64,000 nucleotides of DNA from assembly GCA_025353485.1 (NCBI GenBank), contig JANXQO010000114.1:1-64000 (forward strand), in the 5' to 3' direction. The position numbers and the translations under genes were made by a program. The notes beneath the pieces were generated by a model, which ran no database searches, had not been told where the DNA came from, and saw only the letters and a list, made by a program, of their open reading frames with translations. The stretch comes from Chitinophagales bacterium (GTDB taxonomy: Bacteria; Bacteroidota; Bacteroidia; Chitinophagales; Chitinophagaceae). Below, in pieces: positions 7,747-16,943 of this stretch (positions are counted from its first letter, which is position 1; each line of letters opens with the position of its first letter).

Positions 7747-9024
7747 TTAGTTAAGTAAGGCAAGAATTTTATTTTTCAGCATTTTTCTTTCGGTTTCCGA
7801 ATGCGTTAATTTAATTGCGGATTCAAAACAAATTTTTGCTTTTGCAATATTGTGTAAGCGTGAATAAATTTCTCCCAGCAAACTGTGATACAAATAATAC
7901 GATTCTAATTTCTTTTTGCCTTTAATAATCTCCAATTCCGTTAAAGCTTTTTCGGGTCCATGCACTTCCATAAACGCAACAATTTTATTTAATTCATTTA
8001 CCGGCGAATCAGAAATGTTACACAGCCATTCATAGTAATTCAAAATTCTTTCCCAGTTTGTTTCTTTAAAATTTTGTGCGCTGCAATGTTCATAAGCAAT
8101 GGCAGCCTGCAGATGATAGCTGCTTATTACATCACCAAATGCAGCTCTGCCCATATATTCATTTCCTTTTTCAATCATTCCGTCGTCCCATTTTTTACGA
8201 TCCTGCATTGGCAATAAAATAATTTCTCCATCAGCTGTTAAACGGCTATCACTTCTTGCTGAATGAAAATACATAAGCGCCATCAATGCATACACTTCCG
8301 GTAATTGGGTGTGTTTGTTTTGGGTAAGTAATTTACAAAGCATCATGGCTTCTTCCATAACATCTTTGCGAATTAATTCTTCTGAATTGGTTGAATTATA
8401 TCCTTCATTAAAAAGCAGGTAAATACTGTTAAGCACAGCATCAGTCCTGTTTTTTATTTGATCAATTGAAGGAATGAGCAGTTTTATTTTATGCTCACGA
8501 AAAAATTCTTTTGTTCTGTAAAGCCTTTTTGAAATAGTTTCTTCTGATGTGAGAAACGCTTTCGCAATTTCTATTGTGCTAAAGCCGCAAAGTGTTTTTA
8601 GAATAAGTGTTTCCTGATTCTCTTCAGAAATTTGAGGATGGCAGCAGGCAAACATCATCCGCAACAGATCATCTTTAATTAATTCTTCCTTCCATAAATT
8701 TTCCATTGCTGAGTTTACTGTGTATTCTGAAGTAAGAAGAATTTTTTCACTATCGCTAAAATCAAACTGAACTGAATGTTTGTTACGGCGGATAATATCA
8801 ATGGCTTTATTTTTTGCTACACGAAAAAGCCATGCCGAAGGATTATCAGGAATACCTTTAAATTTCCATACCTGCATGGCGTGCAGCAATGTATCCTGTA
8901 CTACGTCTTCTGCTGTTTGTAAATTTTCTGTTCCAAAAATTTTAGTTAATACAGCAACCATCTTTTTTGCTTCGTTGCGAAAAAGATGATCGGTAAGTTG
9001 CTTTACAGGTTCGGTGGAAGACAC
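7747..9024 (-). CDS. ECF42-type RNA polymerase sigma factor with TPR-like C-terminal extension
   Basis: 425 residues, about twice a normal ECF sigma factor. The N-terminal part has sigma region 2 (AEDVVQDTLLHAMQVWKFKG, PSAWLFRVAKNKAIDIIRR) and region 4 (LCGFSTIEIAKAFLTSEETIS). The remaining 230 residues are helical repeats (YALMALMYFHSARSDSR, YHSLLGEIYSRLHNIAKAK), the COG4941/ECF42 architecture. ECF42 factors are known to be encoded beside DGPF/YCII-domain proteins, and one sits two genes upstream here (9494-9835). No anti-sigma gene is adjacent; the extension is thought to control activity in this group. Confidence 0.9.
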   Translation of the reverse strand: MSSTEPVKQLTDHLFRNEAKKMVAVLTKIFGTENLQTAEDVVQDTLLHAMQVWKFKGIPDNPSAWLFRVAKNKAIDIIRRNKHSVQFDFSDSEKILLTSEYTVNSAMENLWKEELIKDDLLRMMFACCHPQISEENQETLILKTLCGFSTIEIAKAFLTSEETISKRLYRTKEFFREHKIKLLIPSIDQIKNRTDAVLNSIYLLFNEGYNSTNSEELIRKDVMEEAMMLCKLLTQNKHTQLPEVYALMALMYFHSARSDSRLTADGEIILLPMQDRKKWDDGMIEKGNEYMGRAAFGDVISSYHLQAAIAYEHCSAQNFKETNWERILNYYEWLCNISDSPVNELNKIVAFMEVHGPEKALTELEIIKGKKKLESYYLYHSLLGEIYSRLHNIAKAKICFESAIKLTHSETERKMLKNKILALLN

Positions 9025-9048
9025 GAATAATTTTTACTAATATAAAAA

Positions 9049-9468
9049 TTACCGCGCTTTTATCCGGTTATTTTTTGCATTATGTTCAAGTTCTGCAAAC
9101 CCCAAAGCTTCCATCTCCATCAACGGAGGAATATACATTCCAAATCTTCCGCGAAAACCTTTCTTTAATCCATACCAACCGCCAACAGGATTTTTTTCCG
9201 AACGTCCCCAGGCTTCAACCGTTCCTTCTTTTGCAGGCTTTTGTTCATCGGCACTGCCAAGCTCCATCCAGTCTGCATGCTTTTTCAACATTGCATGCAG
9301 GTCATCAATTGCACGCCACTGGTAATGCAATGTTGTGCTGCCCACTTTGCAAACAAGAATAGCAGGGGTAACACTTTCATCTTTATACATTATGTATTCT
9401 GATGAACCAGGGGGAGTTTTTAATTGCCACGGATCTTCTTTTGTGCCTTTGCCTTTTACTTTAGCCAT
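9049..9468 (-). CDS. Small conserved protein of unknown function
   Basis: 139 residues, no signal peptide or membrane segment. It starts MAKVKGKGTKEDPWQLKTPP, contains a W-rich middle (LHYQWRAIDDLHAML) and ends GLKKGFRGRFGMYIPPLMEM plus a basic tail. I do not recognise a characterised family, though similar proteins appear in Bacteroidota beside DGPF proteins as far as I recall. It lies between the DGPF gene and the ECF42 sigma gene with gaps of 24-25 bases, so it is probably co-transcribed with them. Confidence 0.6.
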   Translation of the reverse strand: MAKVKGKGTKEDPWQLKTPPGSSEYIMYKDESVTPAILVCKVGSTTLHYQWRAIDDLHAMLKKHADWMELGSADEQKPAKEGTVEAWGRSEKNPVGGWYGLKKGFRGRFGMYIPPLMEMEALGFAELEHNAKNNRIKAR

Positions 9469-9493
9469 AGAAAATTTTTATAAAAGTTAGTAA

Positions 9494-9835
9494 TTACATT
9501 TTTAATTCCTGTATTTCTCTTACTTCTACAATACCGCTTTCAAATTCAAGAAGTGGACAGCCTTTGGATATTTCTACTGCTTCATCCAAAGAACCTGCTT
9601 TGCAAATTAGATAACCACCAACCATTTCTTTGCCTTCCATAAAAGGCCCATCCGTTACCATTTTTTTATTACCGATAACCTGTTTCCCGGTTTTATTTAA
9701 AGGTTGTGCACCAACAAATTTTCCCTGTTTGCCAAGGTCGCCCATCCATTGCATCCAGCGCTGCATGTGGGCCTGCGATTCTTCAGGTGATAAAGGCATA
9801 TCGCCGCCTCTGAATAAAAATAAATACTCTTTCAT
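9494..9835 (-). CDS. YCII-related (DGPF-domain) protein
   Basis: 113 residues with a typical YCII/DGPF ferredoxin-like fold pattern: EYLFLFRGGDMPLSPEE at the start, TDGPFMEGKEMVGGYLICKA containing the DGPF signature, and the end GIVEVREIQEL. DGPF proteins are the hallmark partners of ECF42 sigma factors (encoded downstream here) and are presumed target genes. The enzymatic role, if any, is unknown. Confidence 0.88.
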   Translation of the reverse strand: MKEYLFLFRGGDMPLSPEESQAHMQRWMQWMGDLGKQGKFVGAQPLNKTGKQVIGNKKMVTDGPFMEGKEMVGGYLICKAGSLDEAVEISKGCPLLEFESGIVEVREIQELKM

Positions 9836-9862
9836 TTTTAAAGTTTTTAATTTTTTATTTAA

Positions 9863-10303
9863 TTAAGATTTTTTTTCAAGAATAGATTTTAAGAGAATAA
9901 GATCTTTTTTATTTGCACTTCTCATTGCAATTTTCATAAAGGGTGCAAAAATTTTTGAAAAACCAGAGGGCTTACCCATGTTTCTTAAAGTCATCCTGGT
10001 TGCATTATCATCTACTGTTTCCCATTGGTAAGTTGTCTCCATGGGGAATGGGCCTTGAGATGTACTCATCACTAATTTTTCTTGGGGAATAAATGTGGTT
10101 ATTTCATAAGTATATGATAATTCTCTGCCTAAAAATTTTGCCCTAAATGAAATTTTAGAACCAATGGTTAAAGGCTTCGGTGTTTTCCATTCCACCGATT
10201 TTATATTTTTATACCATTGCGGTGCATTATCAGGATCTGTAGCATATGCTGACACTTTATCTTTCGGAGAAGAAATAATGATATTTGTTGTAACGTCTAC
10301 CAT
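9863..10303 (-). CDS. SRPBCC-fold (polyketide cyclase/START-like) protein
   Basis: 146 residues with a START-like ligand-binding fold: N-terminal strand VDVTTNIIISSPKDKVSAYATDP, then NAPQWYKNIKSVEWK, strands GSKISFRAKFLGRELSYTYEI and a long C-terminal helix. No signal peptide. Ligand unknown. It lies 8 bases from the neighbouring SRPBCC gene, and the two are probably co-translated members of the same stress-type operon. Confidence 0.75.
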   Translation of the reverse strand: MVDVTTNIIISSPKDKVSAYATDPDNAPQWYKNIKSVEWKTPKPLTIGSKISFRAKFLGRELSYTYEITTFIPQEKLVMSTSQGPFPMETTYQWETVDDNATRMTLRNMGKPSGFSKIFAPFMKIAMRSANKKDLILLKSILEKKS

Positions 10304-10311
10304 TGCTATTT

Positions 10312-10746
10312 TTATTTTCTATAACCCTCACTTCCAAATGCTTCTCCATTGCCGGTTTGGCAATATTGACGGAGGCTTTCCATATATCTTCCCCAGCTAA
10401 AAGCACAGGACGCATAATAATCATTTGCTTCCTTCCATCCTGCCTGTTCAAACCGAACTCTTGTTTTTCCATCATTCTCATCAAGCTTAAAAGTGAAAGT
10501 AGTTCCTATCCAATCATCAGGTCCGCCAACACACTCCCATGAAATTGATTCATTCGGTTTCATATCTGTTACTTTCATATCTGCTCCTCCAAAATCACCA
10601 AAACGAAATTGTATTATACCATCAACTTTATCTTCGCCGGTTGTTTGGGTGGTCCACCAATTTGATAAACCATCAATTGTTGAAATGGCTTTGTAAACTT
10701 TTTCTTTAGGAGAATTTATGTGGAATAGATTTTTTATACTTGTCAT
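10312..10746 (-). CDS. SRPBCC family protein, AHSA1-like
   Basis: 144 residues. The pattern NLFHINSPKEKVYKAISTIDGLSNWWTTQT is the classic start of the AHSA1/SRPBCC group, followed by GIIQFRFGDFGG, ESISWECVGG and the C-terminal WGRYMESLRQYCQTGNGEAFG. Function unknown; such proteins bind hydrophobic ligands or partner proteins. It differs enough from the next gene that the pair is two subfamilies rather than a recent duplication. Confidence 0.82.
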   Translation of the reverse strand: MTSIKNLFHINSPKEKVYKAISTIDGLSNWWTTQTTGEDKVDGIIQFRFGDFGGADMKVTDMKPNESISWECVGGPDDWIGTTFTFKLDENDGKTRVRFEQAGWKEANDYYASCAFSWGRYMESLRQYCQTGNGEAFGSEGYRK

Positions 10747-10758
10747 TGCTTAAATGTT

Positions 10759-11244
10759 TTAATTGTAAGCCATTGCTTCTTTGGTTAAGTATTTTTTAAG
10801 AAAACCTAACTGCCCGATATCATAACTTTCATGCTGTGCTAAAAAAGCAATTGTGCCTCCCATTGTAAAATCGCCTATCGGACTTTTTAATGGAGAATCT
10901 GCAGAAAGATGTTCTTCATTTACCGCACCCAGGGCATCTTTTAAAAGGTGTGATGCTTTATTCCATTCCTCTTTTATTTCTGCAAGAGAAGGATATTTAT
11001 CAGCAGCATCATAAGGTTTAAAGTTTTCGAACTTGCCTGGGTATGGGTTGGTAACCGGTTTGCCTAAAAAGGAAAGTATATTATAGCGTGCCCACACGGT
11101 ATGTGTTGCAATCCAGAGAAAAGAATTGGAATGATCACTGATTCTTTCTTTTGATTGTTCTTCTCCTACACCTGCCAATGTATTATTGAACAGGCGTGTG
11201 TTTAGGTTAAAAATACTTTCTAAGTAACTAATTGATTTGTTCAT
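10759..11244 (-). CDS. DinB-family four-helix protein
   Basis: 161 residues of the DinB/YfiT-like metal-binding four-helix bundle: WIATHTVWARYNILSFLG (first His), then LAQHESYDIGQLGFLKKYL with a second His in the last helix. Members often act as thiol-dependent transferases or have unknown roles. Encoded between the VOC and SRPBCC genes at short gaps (29 and 12 bases), in the presumed ECF42-linked operon. Confidence 0.8.
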   Translation of the reverse strand: MNKSISYLESIFNLNTRLFNNTLAGVGEEQSKERISDHSNSFLWIATHTVWARYNILSFLGKPVTNPYPGKFENFKPYDAADKYPSLAEIKEEWNKASHLLKDALGAVNEEHLSADSPLKSPIGDFTMGGTIAFLAQHESYDIGQLGFLKKYLTKEAMAYN

Positions 11245-11273
11245 TGTTTAAAATTTTTAATAATGATGAATGA

Positions 11274-11660
11274 TTATTGTTGAGCGTGCAATCCCATTTT
11301 ATTTCCTTCGGTATCAGTAAAGAAAGCCATGAAACCGATCTCGGGAGTTATTTGCGTTTTAGGCATTAAAATTTTTCCGCCTGCTTTTTCAATGCGGTCA
11401 ATTACTGTTTTAATTTCAGGATTGGCATTAAGGTAAATCACACATCCATCCATAGAAGGTTTGTGCATATTGCTTTGTACAAGGGCACCGCTGGCTTTTC
11501 CATTTCCCATATCAGCCGGAAAGCCAGCCATTTTCATTCCCATCATTTCCTGCATGGGAGACATTTCCAGGGAGAATATTTCTTCATAAAATTTAGATGC
11601 CCTGTTGATATCAACTGCGGGAATCTCAAACCAGTTGAGTGAATTTGTGTTTTTGTCCAT
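11274..11660 (-). CDS. VOC-family (glyoxalase/dioxygenase superfamily) protein
   Basis: 128 residues: two beta-alpha-beta-beta-beta units, starting NWFEIPAVDINRASKFYEEI and ending IGFMAFFTDTEGNKMGLHAQQ, the pattern of the bacterial VOC/PhnB-like proteins. Substrate unknown. It is the first gene of the minus-strand run of eight, so the promoter should lie in 11661-11812, a 152-base AT-rich gap shared with the divergent glutathione peroxidase gene. Confidence 0.85.
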   Translation of the reverse strand: MDKNTNSLNWFEIPAVDINRASKFYEEIFSLEMSPMQEMMGMKMAGFPADMGNGKASGALVQSNMHKPSMDGCVIYLNANPEIKTVIDRIEKAGGKILMPKTQITPEIGFMAFFTDTEGNKMGLHAQQ

Positions 11661-11812
11661 GATTGAAAGTTTTAATAATAAAAAAATATTTGATACCTAT
11701 TGACGAATGAGATTTTAGGATTTGGACAAATACCGGGATTAATTTTTTATCTTTTTTCTTAGTATAAATTTCATTTTATCTTTTCCTCTTACTAATTTCT
11801 TATTTTTAAAAC

Positions 11813-12379
11813 ATGGGCATTTTAAAAAAGATCATTACTAAATTTTACGGCGCAAGAATGAAATTTTCAAAACACACACGTTTGGGAATTTCCATGTCAT
11901 CCAACAAACAAAAAATTAAAGCGCCTTTTTCATTTTATAGTTTAGAGGCAAAGGCAAACAAGGGTGAGATGATAGGTTTTGAAAAATTCAGGAATAAAAA
12001 AGTATTACTTGTTAACCTTGCAAGTAATTGTGGTTTTACTCCCCAATACGAAGAATTGGAAAAGTTACACAATCTTTATAAAGATACTATTACCGTTCTT
12101 GGATTTCCTTCTGATGATTTTGGCAGACAGGAGCCGGGAAGTGATGAGGAAATAGCTGAATTTTGCAAAGTGAATTTTGGCATAACCTTTCCATTATTTC
12201 ATAAATATCATGTAAAAGGGGTTGATAAGCAGCCCGTTTACCAATGGCTTTGTGATGCAGAAAAAAATGGCTGGAATAATGCAGACCCAACCTGGAATTT
12301 TTGCAAATATCTTGTTGATGAACAGGGTAATCTTGATAAAATATTTTCGTCTGCTGTATCTCCGATGGAAATTATTTAA
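11813..12379 (+). CDS. Glutathione peroxidase-family (probably thioredoxin-dependent) peroxidase
   Basis: Reduces peroxides. 188 residues with peroxidatic Cys73 in VNLASNCGFTPQYEELEKL, Gln106 in GFPSDDFGRQEPG, and Trp161/Asn162 in TWNFCKYLV. A further Cys118 (EFCKV) fits the resolving cysteine of the thioredoxin-using GPx type; that is inference. The N-terminal 35 residues are basic and not part of the domain; internal ATGs at residues 16 and 28 are alternative starts. No clear signal peptide. Confidence 0.9.
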   Translation: MGILKKIITKFYGARMKFSKHTRLGISMSSNKQKIKAPFSFYSLEAKANKGEMIGFEKFRNKKVLLVNLASNCGFTPQYEELEKLHNLYKDTITVLGFPSDDFGRQEPGSDEEIAEFCKVNFGITFPLFHKYHVKGVDKQPVYQWLCDAEKNGWNNADPTWNFCKYLVDEQGNLDKIFSSAVSPMEII

Positions 12380-12469
12380 GTTACAAAAAAATTGCTTTAT
12401 ACAGTTATCTTTTTAACCATCATATCCTGTTTTTTATTTCTAACTTTAGGGCACTAAACTTTGTCAGCT

Positions 12470-12922
12470 ATGTCACCATTTAATTTAACTAAACCGGTTG
12501 CTATCGGTTGCGATCATGCAGGGTTTGAATATAAAGAAGACATTATTTCTTTTTTAGAAGGGAAGGGATTGGAATATAAAGATTTTGGAACGTTTTCAAC
12601 CGATGCTGTTGACTATCCTGATTTTGCACATCCCGTGGCAAGGTCGGTTGAGAATAATGAAACTGCTTTTGGCATTTTGATTTGCGGAAGCGGAAATGGC
12701 GTAGCCATCACTGCCAATAAACATCAGCATGTAAGAGCAGCAATCTGCTGGGGTGAGGAGTTGGCGGAGCTTGCAAGAAAACATAATGATGCAAATATCA
12801 TTTGTATACCTTCCCGTTTTGTAAGAGAGGGTGATGTAGAAAAAATGATAGAAATATTTATACATACTGATTTTGAAGGTGGCCGCCATAATAGAAGAAA
12901 AGAAAAAATTGCCTGCGCTTAA
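12470..12922 (+). CDS. rpiB: Ribose 5-phosphate isomerase B
   Basis: Interconverts ribose 5-phosphate and ribulose 5-phosphate. 150 residues from the ATG at 12470 (a TTG nine bases earlier is possible but unnecessary). Motifs: IGCDHAGFEYKE at 12-23, catalytic Cys72 in ICGSGNGVAITANK, His105 in RKHNDANIICIPSR. A hairpin GCCTGC/GCAGGC spans the stop codon (12911-12933), and a weak ACAAT/ATTGT stem with T-tract follows near 12945-12966. Confidence 0.94.
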   Translation: MSPFNLTKPVAIGCDHAGFEYKEDIISFLEGKGLEYKDFGTFSTDAVDYPDFAHPVARSVENNETAFGILICGSGNGVAITANKHQHVRAAICWGEELAELARKHNDANIICIPSRFVREGDVEKMIEIFIHTDFEGGRHNRRKEKIACA

Positions 12923-13000
12923 ATTCAGCAGGCACCAGGTAATTGACAATGTGCAATTGTTTTTTACTACTCCATAAAATTATTTTTATTAATAAATACC

Positions 13001-14596
13001 ATGGGAAATAAAATTCGTGTATGGGTTTTGAAATTTAGCCTGCTTATTGCCTGGTTCTTATTGCCTGTTGGGGCATTTGCCCAAAATGATGCTGCACAAA
13101 AATATGCATCAGGTATTACGGCAAACGATCTAAAAAAATATCTAACTATTATTGCAGGCGCAGATATGGAAGGCCGTGAAACCGCAACACACGGCCAGCG
13201 CAAAGCTGCAGCTTACATAGAAAGTGAGTTTAAGGTATTGGGATTAAAACATCCTTCGGGAATAAACGGGTATCAACAATCATTTCCTTTATTTAAGGAT
13301 ACCTTATTATATTCTTCTTTACAAATTGGTAAAAATAAATATGTATATGGAACAGATTATACTGTAACTGCCGGTACGCCCTTAAATGTTGACATAAAAT
13401 CTACCCAGGTAATTTTTGTTGGTTATGGAATAGAAGATAAAAAATATAATGATTATGGGGACAAAGAGGTAAAGGGTAAGATTGTGATTTTCTTTTCAGG
13501 AGAACCTAAGATTAATGGTAAAAATCTCACATTTGGTATGGCACGCAGTGAGCAATGGAGCACAAATAAAAAAGCGATATTGGCTAAACAAAAAGGCGCT
13601 GTTGCAGCTATAGTAATTAATGCGTCAATGAATTTAATGTTGGGCACCACGCTTAAAAATTCAAGGAGAACAAGCATTTACTATCCCAGGCCCGTTACTG
13701 CAGAAACAGATAAAGTAACTTATGTAACAATTGTAAATCATGCAGCAATAAATATTTTTGGTGAGCAGTTGTATAATGAATTATTTAAAAAAGCAAAAGA
13801 TGGGGATCCCTTAAATACATCAGGCATGATAGTAAATTCGCAACTAACAATTGAATACAAAAAGAAAAAAAATCCATTCTCATCCACAAACGTTATTGGT
13901 TATATAGAAGGCAATGATAAAAAAGATGAATATGTTTTTTTAACCGGGCATTATGATCATCTTGGTAAAAGAGATAGTGTGATTTTTTATGGAGCAGATG
14001 ATGATGGCAGCGGAACAGTAAGCGTTATTGAAATGGCCCGGGCTTTTGCAAAGGCAAAAGCAGAAGGATACGGACCAGCCAGAACAGTTGTTTTTATGAC
14101 AGTGAGTGGCGAAGAAAAAGGTTTGTGGGGCTCTGAATATTATACTGATCATCCGTTATTTTCATTAGAAAGAACAACTGTTGATTTAAATACCGATATG
14201 GTTGGAAGAATTGACCCTGACAGAAAAATTGGCGACAGTACAAACTATGTATATATAGTTGGCGATGATAAAATAAGTTCTGATCTTAAACCCATCAGCA
14301 CTGATATAAATAAAAAATACATTAACCTGGAACTCGATTATAAATACAATGATCCAAACGATAAAGAACGCATTTATTACAGAAGCGATCATTACAACTT
14401 TGCCAGAAAAGGAGTGCCCATTATTTTTTATTATGATGGTATGCTGAGGCCGGATTATCACAAACCAACAGATACGGTTGATAAAATAAATTTTGACCTG
14501 ATGGAAAAAAGAGTAAGACTTATTTTTTTAACGGCATGGGATATGGCCAACAGGGATAATATGCTTAATAGAGATATGGCTTTGCCAATGCGGTAA
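13001..14596 (+). CDS. Secreted M28-family metallopeptidase with PA insert
   Basis: 531 residues with a signal peptide (residues 1-28, ending GAFAQ). Residues about 135-260 form a protease-associated (PA) domain. The di-zinc M28 site is complete: His317 (TGHYDHLG), Asp333 (GADDDGSG), catalytic Glu371 and ligand Glu372 (VSGEEKGLWGSEYY), Asp399 (LNTDMVGRID) and His464 (YRSDHYNFARKGVP). Likely an aminopeptidase acting in the periplasm or outside. No T9SS tail is visible. It stands alone with 78 bases upstream. Confidence 0.93.
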   Translation: MGNKIRVWVLKFSLLIAWFLLPVGAFAQNDAAQKYASGITANDLKKYLTIIAGADMEGRETATHGQRKAAAYIESEFKVLGLKHPSGINGYQQSFPLFKDTLLYSSLQIGKNKYVYGTDYTVTAGTPLNVDIKSTQVIFVGYGIEDKKYNDYGDKEVKGKIVIFFSGEPKINGKNLTFGMARSEQWSTNKKAILAKQKGAVAAIVINASMNLMLGTTLKNSRRTSIYYPRPVTAETDKVTYVTIVNHAAINIFGEQLYNELFKKAKDGDPLNTSGMIVNSQLTIEYKKKKNPFSSTNVIGYIEGNDKKDEYVFLTGHYDHLGKRDSVIFYGADDDGSGTVSVIEMARAFAKAKAEGYGPARTVVFMTVSGEEKGLWGSEYYTDHPLFSLERTTVDLNTDMVGRIDPDRKIGDSTNYVYIVGDDKISSDLKPISTDINKKYINLELDYKYNDPNDKERIYYRSDHYNFARKGVPIIFYYDGMLRPDYHKPTDTVDKINFDLMEKRVRLIFLTAWDMANRDNMLNRDMALPMR

Positions 14597-14706
14597 ATAT
14601 TGAAGGGCTTCTTAAAAAAAGGTTAATACCTTCTGTTATAGAGCATTTGCAATGCATTTGCTATTTTAATATGCGTTCATCTTAATCTAATTTAAACCAA
14701 TGGAAC

Positions 14707-14714
14707 TATTTTTG
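14707..14714 (+). promoter_or_regulatory. Candidate -7 box upstream of the caspase-like protein gene
   Basis: TATTTTTG fits TAnnTTTG and lies 20 bases before the ATG at 14735. The expected -33 TTTG is not present at the right distance, so this is a half-site match only. Confidence 0.35.
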
Positions 14715-14734
14715 TGTAGTATAGCAAAACAATT

Positions 14735-16939
14735 ATGAAAAACATTTTTTACTCTTTCATATTCGCTCTTCTTTTAACCCCGTTTTTTTCTTTTGCTTAT
14801 AATGATACAATTCCTTTAAGCAGGCGTGTATTTCATGATAAGATAATTACAGAACAAAATAGAGCTGACAGGATTGATGGCAAATTAGATGGATTTATTA
14901 AAATATCTACTGTAGATGAAATTAACCTGCAGGTAACAGATGCCTTGCTCAGAAAAATAAATAATCTAAAAACAGGTATAGAAAAAAACCCGGCATTACC
15001 TACCAATAATGATAAGATCCGGTATTTGCGTTTGGTGGAATCTCTTGTAAGAAATTTTAACAACAGTTGGAAATCACATAAACTTGCTCCCGCACTTGCA
15101 CCCGTGTTGGTAGATAATTTTTCTGCGATATTAAAAGCTACTATCAGGGGCGAAAGTATGGCTCCCTATATTAACCAGGTTCCTTACGAGGTTGGTGTTA
15201 TTAATTCAGAAATTTTTAAAGACAATATGGGTTACAAAGAAAGCCGGAAATATTTATTTTTAAAATATTGCCAGCTTCACCCTGATGAAATTTTATCACG
15301 CATTGGCCCCTACATAGATGAGTCTTTTGCTGATGAATTGGTGCTGGTAGCATACAATCGCAGCCCCAGTCAAATATATTCCTATGCTCAGGCTGCTAAT
15401 AGTTTGCAGGGTAAATTGATAAAAAGAAATGCAGATAACCGCATAAAAACAATTGTGCAGTTAAGTACCCGTAAGGATGCATTATTTTATTTCCCTTTTT
15501 TAGATGACCTGATAAGTGGAAAGCAAACCATAGAAAGTATTTCAAAATTTGTAGGTACTGATAGTACAAAATATGATAGTGTAGGATATTATAAATTATT
15601 AGTAAGAACGGAGATAGATTATTATAACAGGCTGCTTCATAAAGATACTCCTGTGGCAATGCTTGGTGTTAATGGATTAACAGATATGTTACAAAGAAGG
15701 GCTATACTACATTTTATTACACCTATTAATGATCTTCATGAGATAAACAATCCTGCCATTCGGTTTAAAGCGTTGGCGCCACTTGATGCGCAGGATCTGT
15801 ACTACATGATGGTATTAGGGGAAAATGAAATTTACACATCAAGCTATAAAAATGCTTTTGATTTTATGCTAAACAGGATGGGTACTAAACCGCATGGCGA
15901 TTCATTGCTTATGTCAGTAAATTTTGATCATTTTAAAAAATTTATAAAAATGGCTGCCGGTTATAATAAGCTGGATACGTTTTTACGAACAATGCCTGAT
16001 AATTCAGAAAAATTGATGAGAGCCTTTGTTACTAATTTGGAAAGTTCCTTATCATTAGAAGATGCTGTAGATGTTGCAGATTCCTATGGAAGCATAAGGA
16101 ATACTACACTGCTTAGATCAATGTTAAGATATGTTACAGATAATGAACAGCGGTGTGCCCAAAACGGTAATTCCCGCGGGCAAAAGATTTATAATCTTCT
16201 AAAAATGATCTTTCTTTCAGGCGATTCAACAAATCATATTGATCTCTCAAAAGAAATTGGCATTGCCCCTGTGTATACAGTGGATAATAATAAGCTGGCG
16301 GATGATGGGGGAAGAATTATTCAACAGGTATTTTTTTATGGTGATAAAGATGGCAAAGAATCTTATTCAAGTTTTATGAGTTCTTTTCCACCTGCTGAAT
16401 GGAAAATAACTTTAAAAAAAGATTGGGTAGAAATAAAATCTATCAAAGGAAAGTCTGTTTGGATCTATGCAAACCGTCCATTGGATAATGAAACTGAAAA
16501 AGACGCTGCTGCCCAAACAGCACTTATTGATTATCTTGATACAAGTAATTTAAGACCCACTATTGTTATTCATCGTGGGCATAGTTACCATCTTAAATAT
16601 ACCATTGGGCAAATGCCTGAGTCAGCAAAAATAATTATGCTCGGCTCTTGCGGAGGTTATAACAACTTAAAACAAATATTGGATTATGCTCCCGATGCAC
16701 ATATTATTTCAACAAAACAAATTGGTGCAAGGGATGTAAACAAGCCTATTATTGAAGCGATAAATAATACGTTACGTGCCGGTAAAAATATTGACTGGCG
16801 TGAGATGTGGAATAACCTTGAAGGTCTTTTTACAAAAGCAGGCAGAGATAAAAAAGATCTGTTTGATGATTATATTCCGCCACATAAAAACCTTGGCGCA
16901 TTATTTATTAAAGCTTATTCAAAAGCGGGAACACAGTAA
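14735..16939 (+). CDS. Secreted protein of unknown function with a possible clan CD (caspase-like) C-terminal domain
   Basis: 734 residues, signal peptide 1-21 (FFSFAYN). Residues 30-510 are mostly helical and unrecognised. From about 525 the order of elements looks like a caspase fold: strand QQVFFYGDKDG, strands to SVWIYANRP, helix EKDAAAQTALIDYLD, strand TIVIHRGHSYH with His613/His616, strand AKIIMLGSCGGYNN with Cys639. In clan CD peptidases the catalytic His follows a hydrophobic strand as HG and the Cys follows the next strand; both fit. This is inference from pattern only. The gene stands alone; paralogs of the helical part are not in the window. Confidence 0.55.
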   Translation: MKNIFYSFIFALLLTPFFSFAYNDTIPLSRRVFHDKIITEQNRADRIDGKLDGFIKISTVDEINLQVTDALLRKINNLKTGIEKNPALPTNNDKIRYLRLVESLVRNFNNSWKSHKLAPALAPVLVDNFSAILKATIRGESMAPYINQVPYEVGVINSEIFKDNMGYKESRKYLFLKYCQLHPDEILSRIGPYIDESFADELVLVAYNRSPSQIYSYAQAANSLQGKLIKRNADNRIKTIVQLSTRKDALFYFPFLDDLISGKQTIESISKFVGTDSTKYDSVGYYKLLVRTEIDYYNRLLHKDTPVAMLGVNGLTDMLQRRAILHFITPINDLHEINNPAIRFKALAPLDAQDLYYMMVLGENEIYTSSYKNAFDFMLNRMGTKPHGDSLLMSVNFDHFKKFIKMAAGYNKLDTFLRTMPDNSEKLMRAFVTNLESSLSLEDAVDVADSYGSIRNTTLLRSMLRYVTDNEQRCAQNGNSRGQKIYNLLKMIFLSGDSTNHIDLSKEIGIAPVYTVDNNKLADDGGRIIQQVFFYGDKDGKESYSSFMSSFPPAEWKITLKKDWVEIKSIKGKSVWIYANRPLDNETEKDAAAQTALIDYLDTSNLRPTIVIHRGHSYHLKYTIGQMPESAKIIMLGSCGGYNNLKQILDYAPDAHIISTKQIGARDVNKPIIEAINNTLRAGKNIDWREMWNNLEGLFTKAGRDKKDLFDDYIPPHKNLGALFIKAYSKAGTQ

Positions 16940-16943
16940 TATT

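Noticed and set aside
9075-9362. Antisense open frame over the 139-residue unknown gene
   Set aside because: Its translation is rich in H, C, Q and lacks structure; the opposite frame has coherent composition and operon spacing.
11661-11812. Riboswitch or regulatory RNA in the divergent VOC/GPx gap
   Set aside because: The gap is low-complexity A/T with no stable stems on either strand.
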